Source: Dirofilaria immitis (taxonomy: Eukaryota; Nematoda; Chromadorea; Rhabditida; Onchocercidae). From it: a stretch of 64,000 nucleotides of DNA. Under the pieces are notes generated by a model. It searched no databases and was not told where the DNA came from. It saw only the letters and a program-made list of their open reading frames with translations. Position numbers and translations under genes: made by a program. The first letter of the stretch is position 1. Every line of letters starts with the position of its first letter. Positions 1-13,470 of the stretch are shown here, piece after piece. The stretch covers positions 4,774,001-4,838,000 of the forward strand of contig JAKNDB010000109.1 in assembly GCA_024305405.1 (NCBI GenBank), read 5' to 3'.

Positions 1-3000
1 AGCAGTATAGGAATACATTTTGCAAAACCGAAGAATGACCATTAGGTGAGGGTATAAATACTATGCCCCATATAGCATTTCGTTTCGTCGAAGTTTTGGG
101 GTGTGTAGTTCACACTTTTGTGCTCCCAGTCTTATTAATCTATCAACTGATAATGAAATAATCTGAAATTACCTTATTGTATTTTTGAGCTTTTGTATAG
201 ACCATCTTTGAAAAACTTCTGGATATCAATAATTATCTAGTTGACTGCACTTCATTTTTCTCGAAGATCTATTCGTTGTTTCTTGACAATGCCTGGAATA
301 AGTCGAATGTCATTAATGCAGGCAGTTGGGAAAATCGCTGACTATTACATAACTTGTAGAATAGATGCAAACGAATTTTTACTGAATTTGTAGAAGAAGC
401 ATGCGTATGGTGATACACATTTATAGGGACTGTTAGGAGAAATAGACAGGAATATACGCATGAGTTGTTATCAGCACATAATTTATTTAGTTGAGTCATT
501 TTTTTGTTTTATGTTATTGGCTTTTCTATCCTAAATATTGCATTTTTAATGCGCTTTCATTCATTTATGGTATCTTCTGTAAACCTGAGGCGTAGTTATT
601 TTTCAGTTCCTTGAATAGAATCTTTACGCTAATTGGATTTCTTTGAATTGTTAGCTTCGTATACAGAGAGTAAGTCATAGTGATACGTTTATTAGTCATG
701 CTTTGTCATTATTTGCAATTCGAAGAAATGAGTAGTCTATTATATCGGTGATATATTAACATGTTAGCTGATTTTTGTCAATCTACTCACGTCTTGTCAG
801 TTGTATACTGTATAAATATTTGTTATTTCCGCTCAATTGATCCATCCCATTTTGGTATTATTTTCAGGATCCAGGAATTTGTGAGATTTTTTCAACTGAA
901 CAGAAAGAATAAAAAGAGGAGATAGAAGAGGGAGACATTGTTATTATTGGAGATTCTGAATTGTTGTTGTTATTAATGGAGATTCTAAATTGTTGTTGAA
1001 CATATTCTAAACTATAGTGGTATAAAAAAGTCTGGAAGGATTTTTTTACTTGATTATTTATCATCAATACGATTAAATAATTGCTACGCGAAAGATTTTT
1101 TGCCTGGTTGTTCAAATCCCGATCTAAAATCCAGGACAAAATACAGCAAAGAGAAAATAGAAAAGGGAAAAAATTAATATTTCCCACCTCAGGTATTACA
1201 GACAGGATTTCAAGTCTCATTGTTAAATTCTGGAACCAAAATAGAACATAGAACTTTGACGAGATAATGGATGACTCATAATTTTAAGTTAAGATTTTAG
1301 GAGTTTATATCAGGAGAAGGGTTAGTGAAGTATTTTCCTAAAGGTCAAATTGTTGGCAAAGATTAAAATAACGAGAAAATAGAAAGAGGAAAGAAAAAGG
1401 GGAGCTCTTTATTTTTATGGGTTGATCAAAAAAGTTTGAAAGTCCGTTTCTAAAAACTATGAACACAGTCCGTATCATGAAAACTTTTACAATGCAAATC
1501 TCAGTGCATGGTTGAGGAACTTAGACTTCTAGTATTTCCATATTCCTTTGTTCTGATTAAAAGTATTTGATATCTCACTCGTAGTGATTCAAAGTATCCT
1601 ATTTGTAATGGTCTTAACAAATCACTACAAGGTATCTCACTTTAATGATATATTGATGCAATAGAAGAAAGAGTTCGATTGTCGCAGGTGAAGTTAAGGA
1701 TTGTTCTAGGACAACAGCACAGCTGAGTGTTGAAGTCGATTGGCTGTTCTATTCAAATGATCGAATAGTTTTTAATTGTTAAGATTTGGCCAACTTTTTG
1801 TAAATTAATTAAATAAGTTTTGATTTCTTTCGATGAATCGAATTTTTCTTAACTGAAATTTGAAATTTTTATCTGTTGCTTTCTTCGTTTGTTGAATTAG
1901 AGTCAAATCTAAAATTCCTTCATGAAAAAGATTCGTATATTCCATGAAATACTTCGAAATTCTTATAGTCTATGTACCAAGTTATTCCGTATCTTTGTTT
2001 TGTTATTACTTCATTTTCCAATATTCAACTACTTTTCTTTGTGCCTTTTGTTTGACCTTGTTTTATATATTATTTTCTATTTATAAACAAATAAATCGAT
2101 AGTGCGTGCGGAAGTAAATTGATAATACGTATTTCTAAAATATGCTTGAAACAGCATATGGCAAGCCAACTGCAGAAAATTTTTTGGAAGAATCTTCGCG
2201 AGGAATTTTTATGTAGACTTCAAATTTAGTGATGTAAATCATTAAATATAAGTATTCAGATTTCTTTTACATGAGGAATTACATTCAACTCACCGGGAAA
2301 AAAAAGAATGAAGTCAATTCATGAGGCATATTCATACGATGCAGCAAAAACGTCATTAGTTTGCATAAACTTATGCTGAAAGATTTCAATTGCTTTTAAT
2401 AGATTGAAAAGATTGCTTTCTTTGCATCATCGTGCTAACTGACAAAGTATCTTCAGTTTCTTATTATTTCTTATTATCCTCATAAATCCACTGAAGTACG
2501 GAAATAGGCTTTCTCATTTGATGACTGAGGACTCCCCACGTTTTATACATCGGCGCACCAATGAAGTATTTTTCTTGACTCATTGCTTATTTTCTTTATT
2601 TTTTTCATTGTTATAATAGCGACAACACAAATTGCAGTCAGATGATATTTTTATTTAACAAGGCAAGTAAAAACTTCAGGAAAATAAGGCGGTCTTAGGC
2701 ATGGAGTAAATATCGATTATTCATTATTTGGAGGACATTTTAATTTAATCCGCAGTGATTCCAGAAACGTCAAACAATTTAATCGTTAATTAATAGCAAT
2801 ATTGAAGACGAAGAACTTTGGGGTGAAGAAAAATGTTACAGTCTGGAAGTCCGAAAAAAACGAAACAGAGTTCCGAACCATGTCTTGTCTTGTCCTGTGA
2901 TTTCTTCTGCAAAATCGATATTTCCACATTTTTTTCTTCTCTTGATTAAATGATGTTATTTTTATTGTAATCCTTCATATTACAGTATCGAGCATGGATA

Positions 3001-3951
3001 ATTAGGTAACCAGTTCGTATTATCACGCTTATCATAAATAATATTTTTAGAGAAAATCAGTGCAATCCAATTCGAGGAAGGTAGGTTTTGCTGTCATACC
3101 TAAGGAAATATAAGTGACGATTTTCTAGATAAATGTCACGAACAAAATAAGATTTGTTGTATGCTGTGATCAATGCCTGATCATTATTGAATTTTCAAAG
3201 AGTATGCAACTCGTACAATGATATAAGGTTGGTTTTATTTTCAAATTCCAGAAATACTAATTCAGCAATCACAAACAACGGACTAGCCGATAATTACAGG
3301 TCGTGATTTTTAAGAATATTTTTTATACATCTTACATTAGATGAATTATTCATCATTTTTAAAGGAAACGATTATAGGTTCTCTCAGATTCATTATTAAA
3401 TGCCAAAGCTTGAAATAAATTCAGAAAATTTATGCAACAAATCCCGTATGAAATCTGCAGATCGTATGTTTATTCCACGCCGTTTGAAAATATGAGCTCA
3501 GCCGATGCGATTTCCAGATAAGCCGACTTTTTACTACTTTTGACATAAATAGCATAAATTGTTTCCTGATACTGCATTAATTCCAACTTTAAAGCTATTG
3601 CTTATCTTTGAAATCCACTGATGATCTGCTGCATTAGATTACCCGTCTGATTCTTAACTAGTTTCAAAATAAACCGTGCAAGTGGCGTTGTTAGAAATAA
3701 GACTGGCACCAGGATTCTTATCAGAAAATTTGTTCATTAAAAAACATGAAATCGATCGCCGGTAACATGTACAACAGTATGGTAAATATGATTTATTGAG
3801 TCCATAATAATATCCGCAAAAGAAATAAACAAATCATAAAAAGATCAACTAAAATCTTTCATCATGATATTTACATTTAAAATGAACTACTCAATAACAA
3901 TATTTACTGCAAATTCGTAGTTATAGTTCGTAGTTATCAACCATTATGGTG
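1..3951. other. Intergenic AT-rich stretch, no gene supported
   Basis: No open frame here has splice signals or composition that I would defend as coding on either strand. The part next to 3952 is the 3' flank of the Caskin-like gene on the minus strand. An imperfect pair of roughly 29-base repeats around the shared core GGAGATTCT lies at 938-996. Nothing else stands out. Confidence 0.5.
938..996. repeat. Two-copy imperfect tandem repeat, ~29 bp unit
   Basis: Two adjacent copies share the order TTGTTATTA, then TGGAGATTCT, then an AA-rich step and a TTGTTG tail. They differ at only a few positions. It looks like a local slippage duplication. No function is implied. Confidence 0.6.
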
Positions 3952-6900
3952 TCAAAAAGGAATTTGTTTGCCACAGGAATATCGGATAGACTTTGAAGGT
4001 AACAACATGGTGTTCAGTTCATCTGTTAAATTCTGCAGCATACTAGCAATATCATTCAATACATCGCCATGTCTCGTTGATATTGAGTGACTTCAATTAT
4101 GCAGACAATGTAGAAAAATATGAGCACTAATAATTAATTCAGCATTTTTAACTAAGGAGCTCGGATAAAGTATGTTACAATAAATCATTTATTTTTTTCT
4201 GCAAAAGGAGAAAAGAATAAATGACTTTCTTAGCAAATATACATTATTCAAAATTTTGCATATCTGTATCTTCAGAATTTTTACGTCTTTATACTTTATC
4301 TGATCAAATAGAACTTCTGGTGAAAATCTGAGCATATATCTGCTTACCTTCGACATGTTGTGTTCAGCTGTGAAAAACTGCTATTTGCCGGTTTTTCATT
4401 ATATTTGTGTTCCAACGATAAACCATCACGACTTTTTATTACACCACAGTTATCATTTGCAAATGAAAATTGCTTATTTAATGAAAAAGAATTAATCTCA
4501 CTACAATGCTGTTCAAAATTACTACTACTTACTATGCCTGATTCAGTTGTTGTTGCCACTGCCGATTCATTAAACGCCGATTTCAAAAGCTGGATGGATC
4601 CTTCGCACGCTAAGGGTGCTGAAACGAATTACAAAAACATATAACAAATTATATAACAAATTCACTATAATTATTATAAACTGGTCAATCGAGGGCTGTT
4701 ATGGATTTCTTGGCCGTCTTAGATTTTTCAGTAAGAATATTGAGTTTCCCTTATTCCGGACTTCTCTTTTTGTTTCTGTATGTTATTATTCACTTCCAAC
4801 CGGTCTTTACAAATAATACAGTTGTCATAAAAAATAACCTGGAGGAGGAGATGGATCGTCTTCTGAATCAGAAGTGATCGAATTATCACCAGCGCTAAGA
4901 ATCTCAGTAGGAAGCATGGATAACTGTTCCCGGATGACAGAATATTTCTGCAAACTTCCATCAGAGAGAATTTGAGAAAGGGAATATAGATCCATCTGTA
5001 GTGAATCTGTTTTTCGCTTGTTTAAGCCGCAATCCAGCGATTGTTGGTCACATCCTTGAAAATGATGAGAAATCATACCGTTCGCTATCGTTGGCTGATA
5101 GTGTGGATACATCTAAACAGAGCATATTCAAACTGACAGATATTTTCAGCATTTTCAATTTTTCTTCATAGTGAAGAAGTTACCTGGATTTTTTGTTTTT
5201 GTGCATGCAACTTAGCAGAAAAGTCCTTACAAAGATGTAAACATTGTTTCTCCGTACTATAATGATTATCACATAAGCTGCCTAAATTGGCTGGACAAAA
5301 AGTGGATATTTGAGCAAGAGGTGGTGATATCACACGTGATAGCAAATCATCGTAATCTGTCTAAAAAATTTTTTTTTAAATAATACGGATTTTCTTCAAT
5401 ATGCTTATATCCATAGTGTTTATTCGGGAAAAAAAATGAATAAAAGATAACAGTAAAGAAATGGGAAAAACATTGAGGAAAAGAATTATGTTAATAAAAT
5501 TTTATATATATTTATATACAAATGATGTTCCTAACAGGAAACATGCCTGGCCACCTATGAACTGTAACAGCTACGAGTTGATGCAGATCACTATTCAACT
5601 GATTTCGACCAAATTCATGGTCCTGCAAATAATTGGATAAACACACAGCCTACATAATCTGTAAAATATAATTGTATTAAGAAAATTTTCCCAACAATAG
5701 TCGATTCAATGTTAAACGGAATTAAAATCTCAATGTTTACCGCAAATCGAAATTTCAAGTTTAGAGAATCCAATTTTAACTTGCCTTGTTCAGTAGAGAG
5801 TGCAAACAAAAGGTGAAAACATCCAGGAGAACGAAAATTCTTCAAATATTCAATACATAGTTTACATCCATAATTTGTTTCATAAAAAATAACTCTGACG
5901 AATGGAATCGTCTGTTATTCAATACAGTGCTTCTGCTAATAGTGACGTAACTCTAACTAATTAGCTGTATATTGATTCTCTCACAAAAATGTTATGTGAG
6001 TCGTCCATTCTACCTAATCTACAGCGTATGTACATTTCAGTCAATACGCGGTAGAATCTCATCGGTATCCCGAAACATATAATCAATCGTATCTCGAAAC
6101 ATATAATCAATAAATATCTAAGGATTTCTGAACTCCTCAAAGCTATATTCCGTCAGACTAAAAAACTATGCAATAATATCACTTTCCTGCAATGATGAAA
6201 TATACAGATCGGAGACAAAGCTACTTTTTCAAACCAAGTGAAAATATAAGAAAACATTGATGATAAAGTTTTAAACCTTCATTTGAAAATAATCAACGTA
6301 TCCCGAAACATATAATCAATAAATATCTAGCTAATCTAACAATAATAGATAAACCTTCATTTCTTTAATAGCAAGACCAAGACGTTTTAAATGTCCCAAT
6401 TTCTCGATGCCGATATCTTCGAAGTCTTCCCACCTAAAATTCTGGATTTCACTAACTTTGCAGTATTCCTCATTTTCGAATAAAGTAATATACTCAGGAA
6501 GGCCAATTAACGGAAGCCAATCCCTAAAAATTCATTCAATGTATTACTGGAAAAAAGATATTAGTTTTGTTAAGATATTAAAGATATTACTTTTTCGGAA
6601 AAAGATATAACTTTTGCAAATAATTTGAAAATTATTGACGGTAAAAACAACCTTAACTCTCCTGATGGTAGCAATGTTGGCTAAGTATCGGTTATATGCC
6701 ATCTATGAATATCCGAAATGAGAAGTTTCCGATGAGTATTCCTAGCGCTATCAAATCTTCAGGTGTTATTCGGGCGATAGCCGAGAGATCGTAACCTTGA
6801 GTCAAGAAAGCTGTTAAATATTCCGGATCCTAAATTACCCAACCATAGTGCTAAAATTTCTGCTCCCTGTAATTTGCTAAATGAGTTGATTCTAAAGACT

Positions 6901-9900
6901 TTAACATCTGGCGTTAATTTTCATTTGTAATCTGAAAAAGGCTGAAAAAAGACACACAAAAAATGACGTGAAAGAAATATTGGATTGATTTGATTTAATA
7001 CATGAATGGTACAATAAATGGTAATTGGTTATTGAAAAAATAATGATCACCGGGAGAAAAGGAGAATTAAGCAGAGAATTGAAAGCGTTCAAAAGGATAA
7101 AATCGATTTTTTTGGTAAATTTATTGAAACTAATATTTTAATATAAATTAAATTTCACTTCCACTGCATTTACGTCATTAAAATTTTTGATATTACATAA
7201 TTTCGTATGCGTGTGGCATACCTGCACTCTTTAAGCATCATGTCAGAAATGAATAATTTAGAAACACCCTCTAAATTATTTCCACGAACGTTTCAGATGC
7301 TGCTGAATCGTCAAACACACTCCTTATGTTATTCATGATAAAAGAAGCATCACCACTACTACTGCTCTGCATTGAAAGACGCGAGTGGGAACTGTGAAGT
7401 AACAGATCCGACGATGATCCACATACTGTAACAACAGATAGATTTACCAAAACCGGAACTTAAGATTAACAACATAATAGGCAACCAAGACGCAATATAT
7501 CCTAAAAGTTTTAAGTAAAAACAATTCAAACTTGATAAAGTGTCGGGGCAAATGGCGCCTTGAGTAACGACTACTAAACAATCATGCGATGAACCACTCT
7601 GAAATACGCTGACTATTTACAACAAAATTTTTTATTTCGCTATTACCATACTCGACGTGCTTAAGATTAATATTATTATTCTTATTTTAATTGTACTACT
7701 CCACCATTTATAACACCATAAAGTTCTGATTTAAACAAGTCTTACGAACTTTAAAATTTTGCTTTTCAGTCAGAAAGCAAAACCATAGGTGTCCCCAATC
7801 TTCGCTTTTAAAGTACAGTTTACTTATGCGCTTAGTTACGAAACTCGAAACATCTATAAGCTACGCAATATATTGTTGTAAAACAATGTCATATACCATT
7901 CGCTTCGAACCATCAGTTTTATTTCGTTCATGTTTTCACCCTTCCTTCACTTTGCTATTCTTTCATCTAATAACAGAATCTCGATATGTCTGCATAAAAC
8001 AATACCTTGCAGACATCAACTTATGCATTAAGAACTTGAGTAAAGAAGTTCAGAAATCCGAGTCCAACAAATTTAATGAACCATATAAACGACACGTTCC
8101 ACGATAACAATTACGAAAAAATTGCCATTACCTACATCTATTAAAAACGACAAAAGCGGAAGAATGCAAATACCTCCACACTTCCGAAGTCAGAAGAACT
8201 GTCATGACTTGAACTGGAAACAGCAGAATTTCGATGGCATACACCATACAATTCAGAACTACCATACAACAAACCATAAGAATTCTGTTCACTGACATAA
8301 AGGGATCGCTGTTTCAAATTATTGGATGAAAATTGTGATGCAGTAATCAAATTCCTCTGACATTCCAGATTCATACCCGAATGCATGGAACAATCTGAAA
8401 GTTTTGCAACATTTTTTTGATTAACATTTTTGCAACACGATTATACGTTACCAAGTGATCTATATACAATGAGTAACAACTAAGACACAAAATGACTGAA
8501 GAAGGAATTGCGAAAACTGCTAGTGGAAATGATCTAATAGTAATGACTATAGCAAACCTGGTTAGTGCGATTTTTTTAGAAATATGTTTTTAGCATTAGT
8601 ATGAAAATAGAAAAATTCTAAAAATCATACCATTACTCAAAAACTTCCGAAATTATATCCACTGAGTTACAACTGTACAGTTCCTCATGTTAGGTTTTGG
8701 AGAGACCAATTAAAAAGAAGGCAATATTTAAAGATAGTGAAGAAGCAAATACAAGAAAAAAATCCAAAATTTCCATCAGCTATTAACAAATATCTGAATT
8801 TTTCTGGAATATCAGTCAGTAATATCTTAACGAGTTGTAGGTCTTTTTACCGAACCAATTTTATCATCTTTTTTCATCCCAATAATTTTATAACTAAATT
8901 ATTCTCAGTCATGGAACTTAATTATTTGACGAGAGCATGGACGTAAGAAAATTATTTGACGAGAGCATGGACGTAAGAAAAGCTAATCATCACTATTTTT
9001 GGGGAACAACAACAGATGCAACATGCTTAGTATAAACTTTGCAAAAGTATCAAGTGGAAGGAAAATCATTATTCATTCGAAGCGAAATTCATAAAAAATT
9101 GAAATAATTTATCAGAGTTCATGCTTTTGAAATTCACTAGAAAGGAAATATTTGCAGTCCGAAACTCTTTTGATCTCAATTATACAAAATAGCGAAACAT
9201 TTTTGCGAAAAGATACATGAATGAATGAACAATTTATAAGTAGTTATCATCTGAAAACATTATATATTATAAGGAGAAGAGACATATATGACGATAACTG
9301 TGATGTATCAACTATGAGCTTTAACGTAACAATACTGTGATACAGCTGCACTTAGTTCTATGATCTATTCCAAAAATTGGTCCTTATTCTAAGTGAAAAC
9401 AGCCACGTGCTTACATGAAAAATGATCTAGCCAAATTGGAACTAATTTGAAATTATTATTTAACCAGCATATTATACAGCTTATGACTCACATCATTCTT
9501 TTTAACGTAATGTTGTACTTGTTAGTGAATTTAAGAAAAAAATTTCAAGAAACAAAAATTAAACAATATTCTATTCGGACTATAAACGGACAATTATTGC
9601 TACATTTGAAACGACGGACAATTTTCTCTCTAAGAACCACAATCGGTAAAGGAACTGAAAAAAATTTCGATAGTGGAAACAAAAAATTAAGTCAGTCTTT
9701 GATTCATTAGTAAGCTTAACCAAATAACTGGTCGATCAAATATCAAAGATAAAAGGAAATCAGTCCGAAGAATGCGCATTCGATGTCAGCAAAAAGATTC
9801 CATAAATTATATTTTCGCAGTCAGTAAAAAATCTCTTCTAAATTTACTTTTGCATAATTCTTTATACTGATTTCATATCTTTCTTGTAGTGCCATACCAT

Positions 9901-10608
9901 TATCTTAAATACAAATGAAATATGCAATAAGGCCCATCATTCCTGCTTATATCACGTTCGTGTGTGAACAAGAAAATTCTTATCAATACGTCTCGACTTA
10001 AAGTTTTGGTAAATGTCCAGAAAATTACAGTCAATCACATAACCAACAAAAATTCTATTCCTAAATCATTCTGCAACATTGACGCTCGTGCTTAACGAAG
10101 CAAAGCTGCTCTCAAATCGTTTTATCCCTATAATAGAATTGGCAAATTCTAAAATCTAAATGAAGCTCGATCAAAACAATTCACTGAATTTACGACTAAA
10201 CATGGGAGGGCCTCACTTATTGAAAGCTTTAATTCTTTTGAATTTTAAGCTATTACAATCCATAACTGACGATTTTATTTCTTATATTTTTCTATGTTTT
10301 TTTCTATTCTTATATGCGTACAAAACCTCTACCTCTGATTAAATAAATGATTATGATGGACGGATTAGGATATGGAGCTGGCCAAGAATAATTAGAACAC
10401 AATAGATATCAGATTCACAGTATTAAAATTCGGATAAAATAAATGAAAAGGCAGTGGAGAAACTAGAAAACTTTTGGAATAGCATAAAACTGATCTAAAG
10501 AAGCTACAAATAAGAAAGATTTAAATATCCAGAATTAGGAGAGAAAGACAGCTTACTCAACTCAGTACCTGCTTCGCAAAAACTCGACTCCATCCGTTCA
10601 GTCGTCAT
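3952..10608 (-). CDS. Caskin-like tandem-SAM scaffold protein, 10 exons
   Basis: Exons in transcript order: 10608-10569, 8394-8174, 7425-7286, 6866-6658, 6523-6355, 5622-5536, 5360-5184, 5112-4839, 4618-4348 and 4090-3952, about 575 codons. The start MTTERMESSFCEA has an in-frame TGA just upstream and an acceptor-like TTGCAG ending at 10654, suitable for leader trans-splicing. Exons 2-3 are Ser-rich. Exon 4 holds SAM 1 (LALWLGNL, then PEYLTAFLTQGYDLS, TPEDLIALGI, HRKLLISDIHRW). Exon 5 is a complete SAM 2 (DWLPLIGLPEYITLFENEEY through WEDFEDIGIEKLGHLKRLGL). The last exon carries DIASMLQNLTDELNTML, like the Caskin C-terminal helix. Splice phases agree from exon 5 to exon 10 and between exons 1 and 2. 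Phases at exons 2/3 and 4/5, and the frame inside exon 4, each miss by a base. Caskins are ankyrin-SH3-SAM-SAM adaptors at cell junctions and synapses; no ankyrin or SH3 exons were found here. An ANKS-type identity is the main alternative. Confidence 0.8.
6065..6328. repeat. Three copies of an intronic ~23-32 bp repeat
   Basis: The core CGAAACATATAATCAAT occurs at about 6065-6087 and 6089-6118, back to back, and again at about 6298-6328. The last two copies share the longer tail AAATATCTA. All three sit in the intron between the SAM 2 exon and the following 87-base exon of the Caskin-like gene. Confidence 0.8.
6658..6866 (-). other. SAM domain 1 exon with broken reading frame
   Basis: This exon of the Caskin-like gene encodes a recognisable SAM domain, but it is split over frames. 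LALWLGNL is read in one frame. DPEYLTAFLTQGYDLSAIAR up to LGI is in the next, with the break near 6829-6831. THRKLLISDIHRWHI is in another, with the break near 6736. A further shift near 6694 opens NRYLANIATIRR up to the GTTAAG donor. No intron signals explain these changes. Each is repaired in principle by one or two bases, so either the assembly has lost bases here or this copy is damaged. Confidence 0.7.
8921..8980. repeat. Perfect 2 x 30 bp tandem duplication
   Basis: The unit beginning ATTATTTGAC and ending ACGTAAGAAA is repeated exactly once, at 8921-8950 and 8951-8980. The lack of any mismatch points to a recent duplication or a collapsed or expanded assembly artefact. It lies in the first intron of the Caskin-like gene. 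Confidence 0.9.
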
Positions 10609-13376
10609 CACGCTTCAATTCTTTGAGCGCGCGTAAAATCTAAGCCAAAAATTCTGCAACCACAGTAGCACATAGTTTTCAAGAACCAAACTCTCCATTC
10701 TTGTCGGTAATATAAACGTAAAGATAGTTGCTATCATCTAGTAAACATTAACGCTAAGGTACAATTCTTACCGCATATTAATTAGGTTATGCATAGCCAC
10801 ATTCATGCTGTGCCTTGTCGAGAGTTCCTTTATTAGTTATCGAGAAAAATTATATATTTCCCGACAAAACTGTCAAGTCTTGCAAATGCAAAAACGCTGT
10901 TTTACAGATAAAAAGATGGCATAAATGTGAAGATGATAAGAAAAAGAATCAATGAGCAAAAAAGAACATATGTCTTTTGTTTGATTTCGATGAATTTAAT
11001 AAGTATATGACGATAAGATCAAGAACTACAAGGAAATATCGATCAACAAGCATGTCCAATCCAAAATTTCTCATATAATCACTCAATGACTGGCATCCAG
11101 CTACTAATAAATCCCAAATACTAGCAACTTATACTTATTCAAAGTCAAATTTAAATTCGCTTCATTTTAAAACTTCGAAAATTTAATATGTTGTCTAATT
11201 AGAAAAAAGCATATACGAAAAAATTGTCATTTACAAATGCGAAAAAACTTCTTTTTATGAAACGAAAAAGAGCAATGAAAGAAAAAGGAGGTAAGAGAGG
11301 TATTCTATCTTTCGAAAATTTTATATTCTTCATTCATTCTGCTGTCTTGTTTGTTGATCATTTGCGCTTTGATTAGTGTCACTGAGATAATTTGCATACA
11401 AAAAGAATGAGCAAAAGCAAAACAAACCATTTCTGCTAAACAGCGAATAAATAGAATATGAATCGTTTTTGAAATACAGGCCTGAAGGTAGCATCAATGC
11501 TGTCATACTTATGGATGGTATATGTAATACGTTTGATAGGAGTTTTGTATCTGCAACTGCTGGTTCAGTTAAGTAAAAAATCAGAAAGCTCATAAAAATT
11601 AGAGTATTATAATAAAATTCTACTGTCACTAGATTTCCTCTCCTTCATCAACAAGGAAAATTTTTAGTTTCAAAAATTTACAAAAATATCATGATTAAAA
11701 AAAAAAGACTCAGAGAAACTTATACTACATGAGCCAGAGGTCAATATGTTTGACAAAAATTCCAATAAAACTTGATTATTTTTATGTGCATATACATAAT
11801 ATAATAACTGTTGAAAAAATATCCCAGCTTGTTTCTCTAAAGCTAAATAATTAGCCCTCAGGTAAGATCGTTTATGAACAATATATTCTATTTTATTTGA
11901 AATACTAATGAGAATGCCTAGAAAATATCCGTCACTGACACTTCGCTACTAAGAAATAACAATTTGGTTTTAATTGTTTATCGTTCTTGATCATCAAATA
12001 CCCCTTGGTGCCCTCATTTCTCTTCAAGCCAGAAAAAGAAAAGGTAATTTAGTTTGTTGCAGATATTCAATTATCGAAATTAGGATAAAATAAAAGGATT
12101 TTTTCTCCAATGAGTCGAATTTCACACTGAAACATTAATTACTAGAAATTTGACCTTATTAAATTGTAGAGTCCTTCAGCAAAAGATAATCACTGAAAGA
12201 GGTGGGAAATCTGTGAAGTATTCAAAAAAGATTTTGAAGGACTACCATGGAAATCTTTATATTGGAAAAAACTATAGAGCTTACTTTTATCATACTTTTT
12301 ACTTTCTAGCAAACCATTCTTTTGTTGCAACATAACAGGAAAAAGATTCCTCGTGGGCATTGCTTTAATAATATTCTTCTAACATATTCCATATTTCTGA
12401 GTGCTAATATCCGGTACTTTAGGCACTGAGACCTAAATCACTCCTTGACAGAAGTTTCCAATTTATAAATATGTATAAATATTCCACTGTTAAACAGGCT
12501 TTGAAAAAATGAGTTGATGCTGGAGAACATACTACGAAATTGCACTTCTTAAGATTACAATCTGAATTTACAAAGTTTTTAGGAAAGGGACTAAGGAATT
12601 TCTAAAAACGGACTTTTTAACCTGTCGTGGTATTTGTAACACTGACACAGAATCCAAACGTGGTCCTAAACGTAATGGCATTAAAATTACTAAGAACGAA
12701 TACCTGGAACTACAAACTGTATTTCACTGTCATTAAAATATCGGCAAGACTAAAATAGTTCCTTTAAATTCATACGCTATCAAACGAAATATAGAAGAGA
12801 CAGAGCTAACTACAATGCATCAATGAATCTTACATTTTATTTTCTTTTTTCAATTTCAGAAAGAAAATACAATAAATTTCAACTTATCAAAACATTTACA
12901 TGTATCTCCACACATATGTATTACTAGATAACTGCAGCAGCATTGCAGCACAAAGAATATTCGAGTTATTTTTTCAGTGTTACTGAAAGATTATTTTTGT
13001 TGAATCAATGTGATTTCTATCGTCTTCTTGCTCCTTCTTCTCTTTCAACTTTTTCTATATCTGACCAATTCAATGCATGTTTGCTATAAATAAAAAGTAG
13101 AAAATATGCTATTCTCAAATCGCTGTGATGGTAAGTGAAGATCTAAACGAAAAATCCCAAAATATTTCTCCAATCTTTCTGCTAAATATGGGGATTACTG
13201 TAAACTTTTCCAGATGTTCAATTTTGGACGCGCTTTATTTTCTAGTGACCCATAATATCTCTCTGACTTGATTGAGCACAATTTTTATGTCCACTAGCTG
13301 TAGTGAATAAGAGTAAGAAAAAATACTAGAAAATAATAAAAATATTTTTTGAGTTATAAAGCAAATAAGGCTCCAT

Positions 13377-13470
13377 ATGCAAATGCTCGACAGTGCTCGT
13401 AATATAGCTTTACATGAGACCTGTCCCATGTGTCGAATAATACAATATCGAAAACGTCGAAAATCCAGCA
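13377..13470 (+). CDS. Weak exon candidate with a CPMCR motif
   Basis: An open frame from ATG gives MQMLDSARNIALHETCPMCR and a basic run RKRRKSS, then reaches a consensus donor GTGAGT at 13471. The CxxC pair recalls half of a zinc-finger or RING knuckle, but no partner exon was found. The opposite strand is also open. It may be chance. Confidence 0.2.

Noticed and set aside
4360..4644. 94-codon plus-strand open frame
   Set aside because: Shadow of the 4618-4348 exon of the Caskin-like gene, which has matching phases and splice sites on the minus strand.
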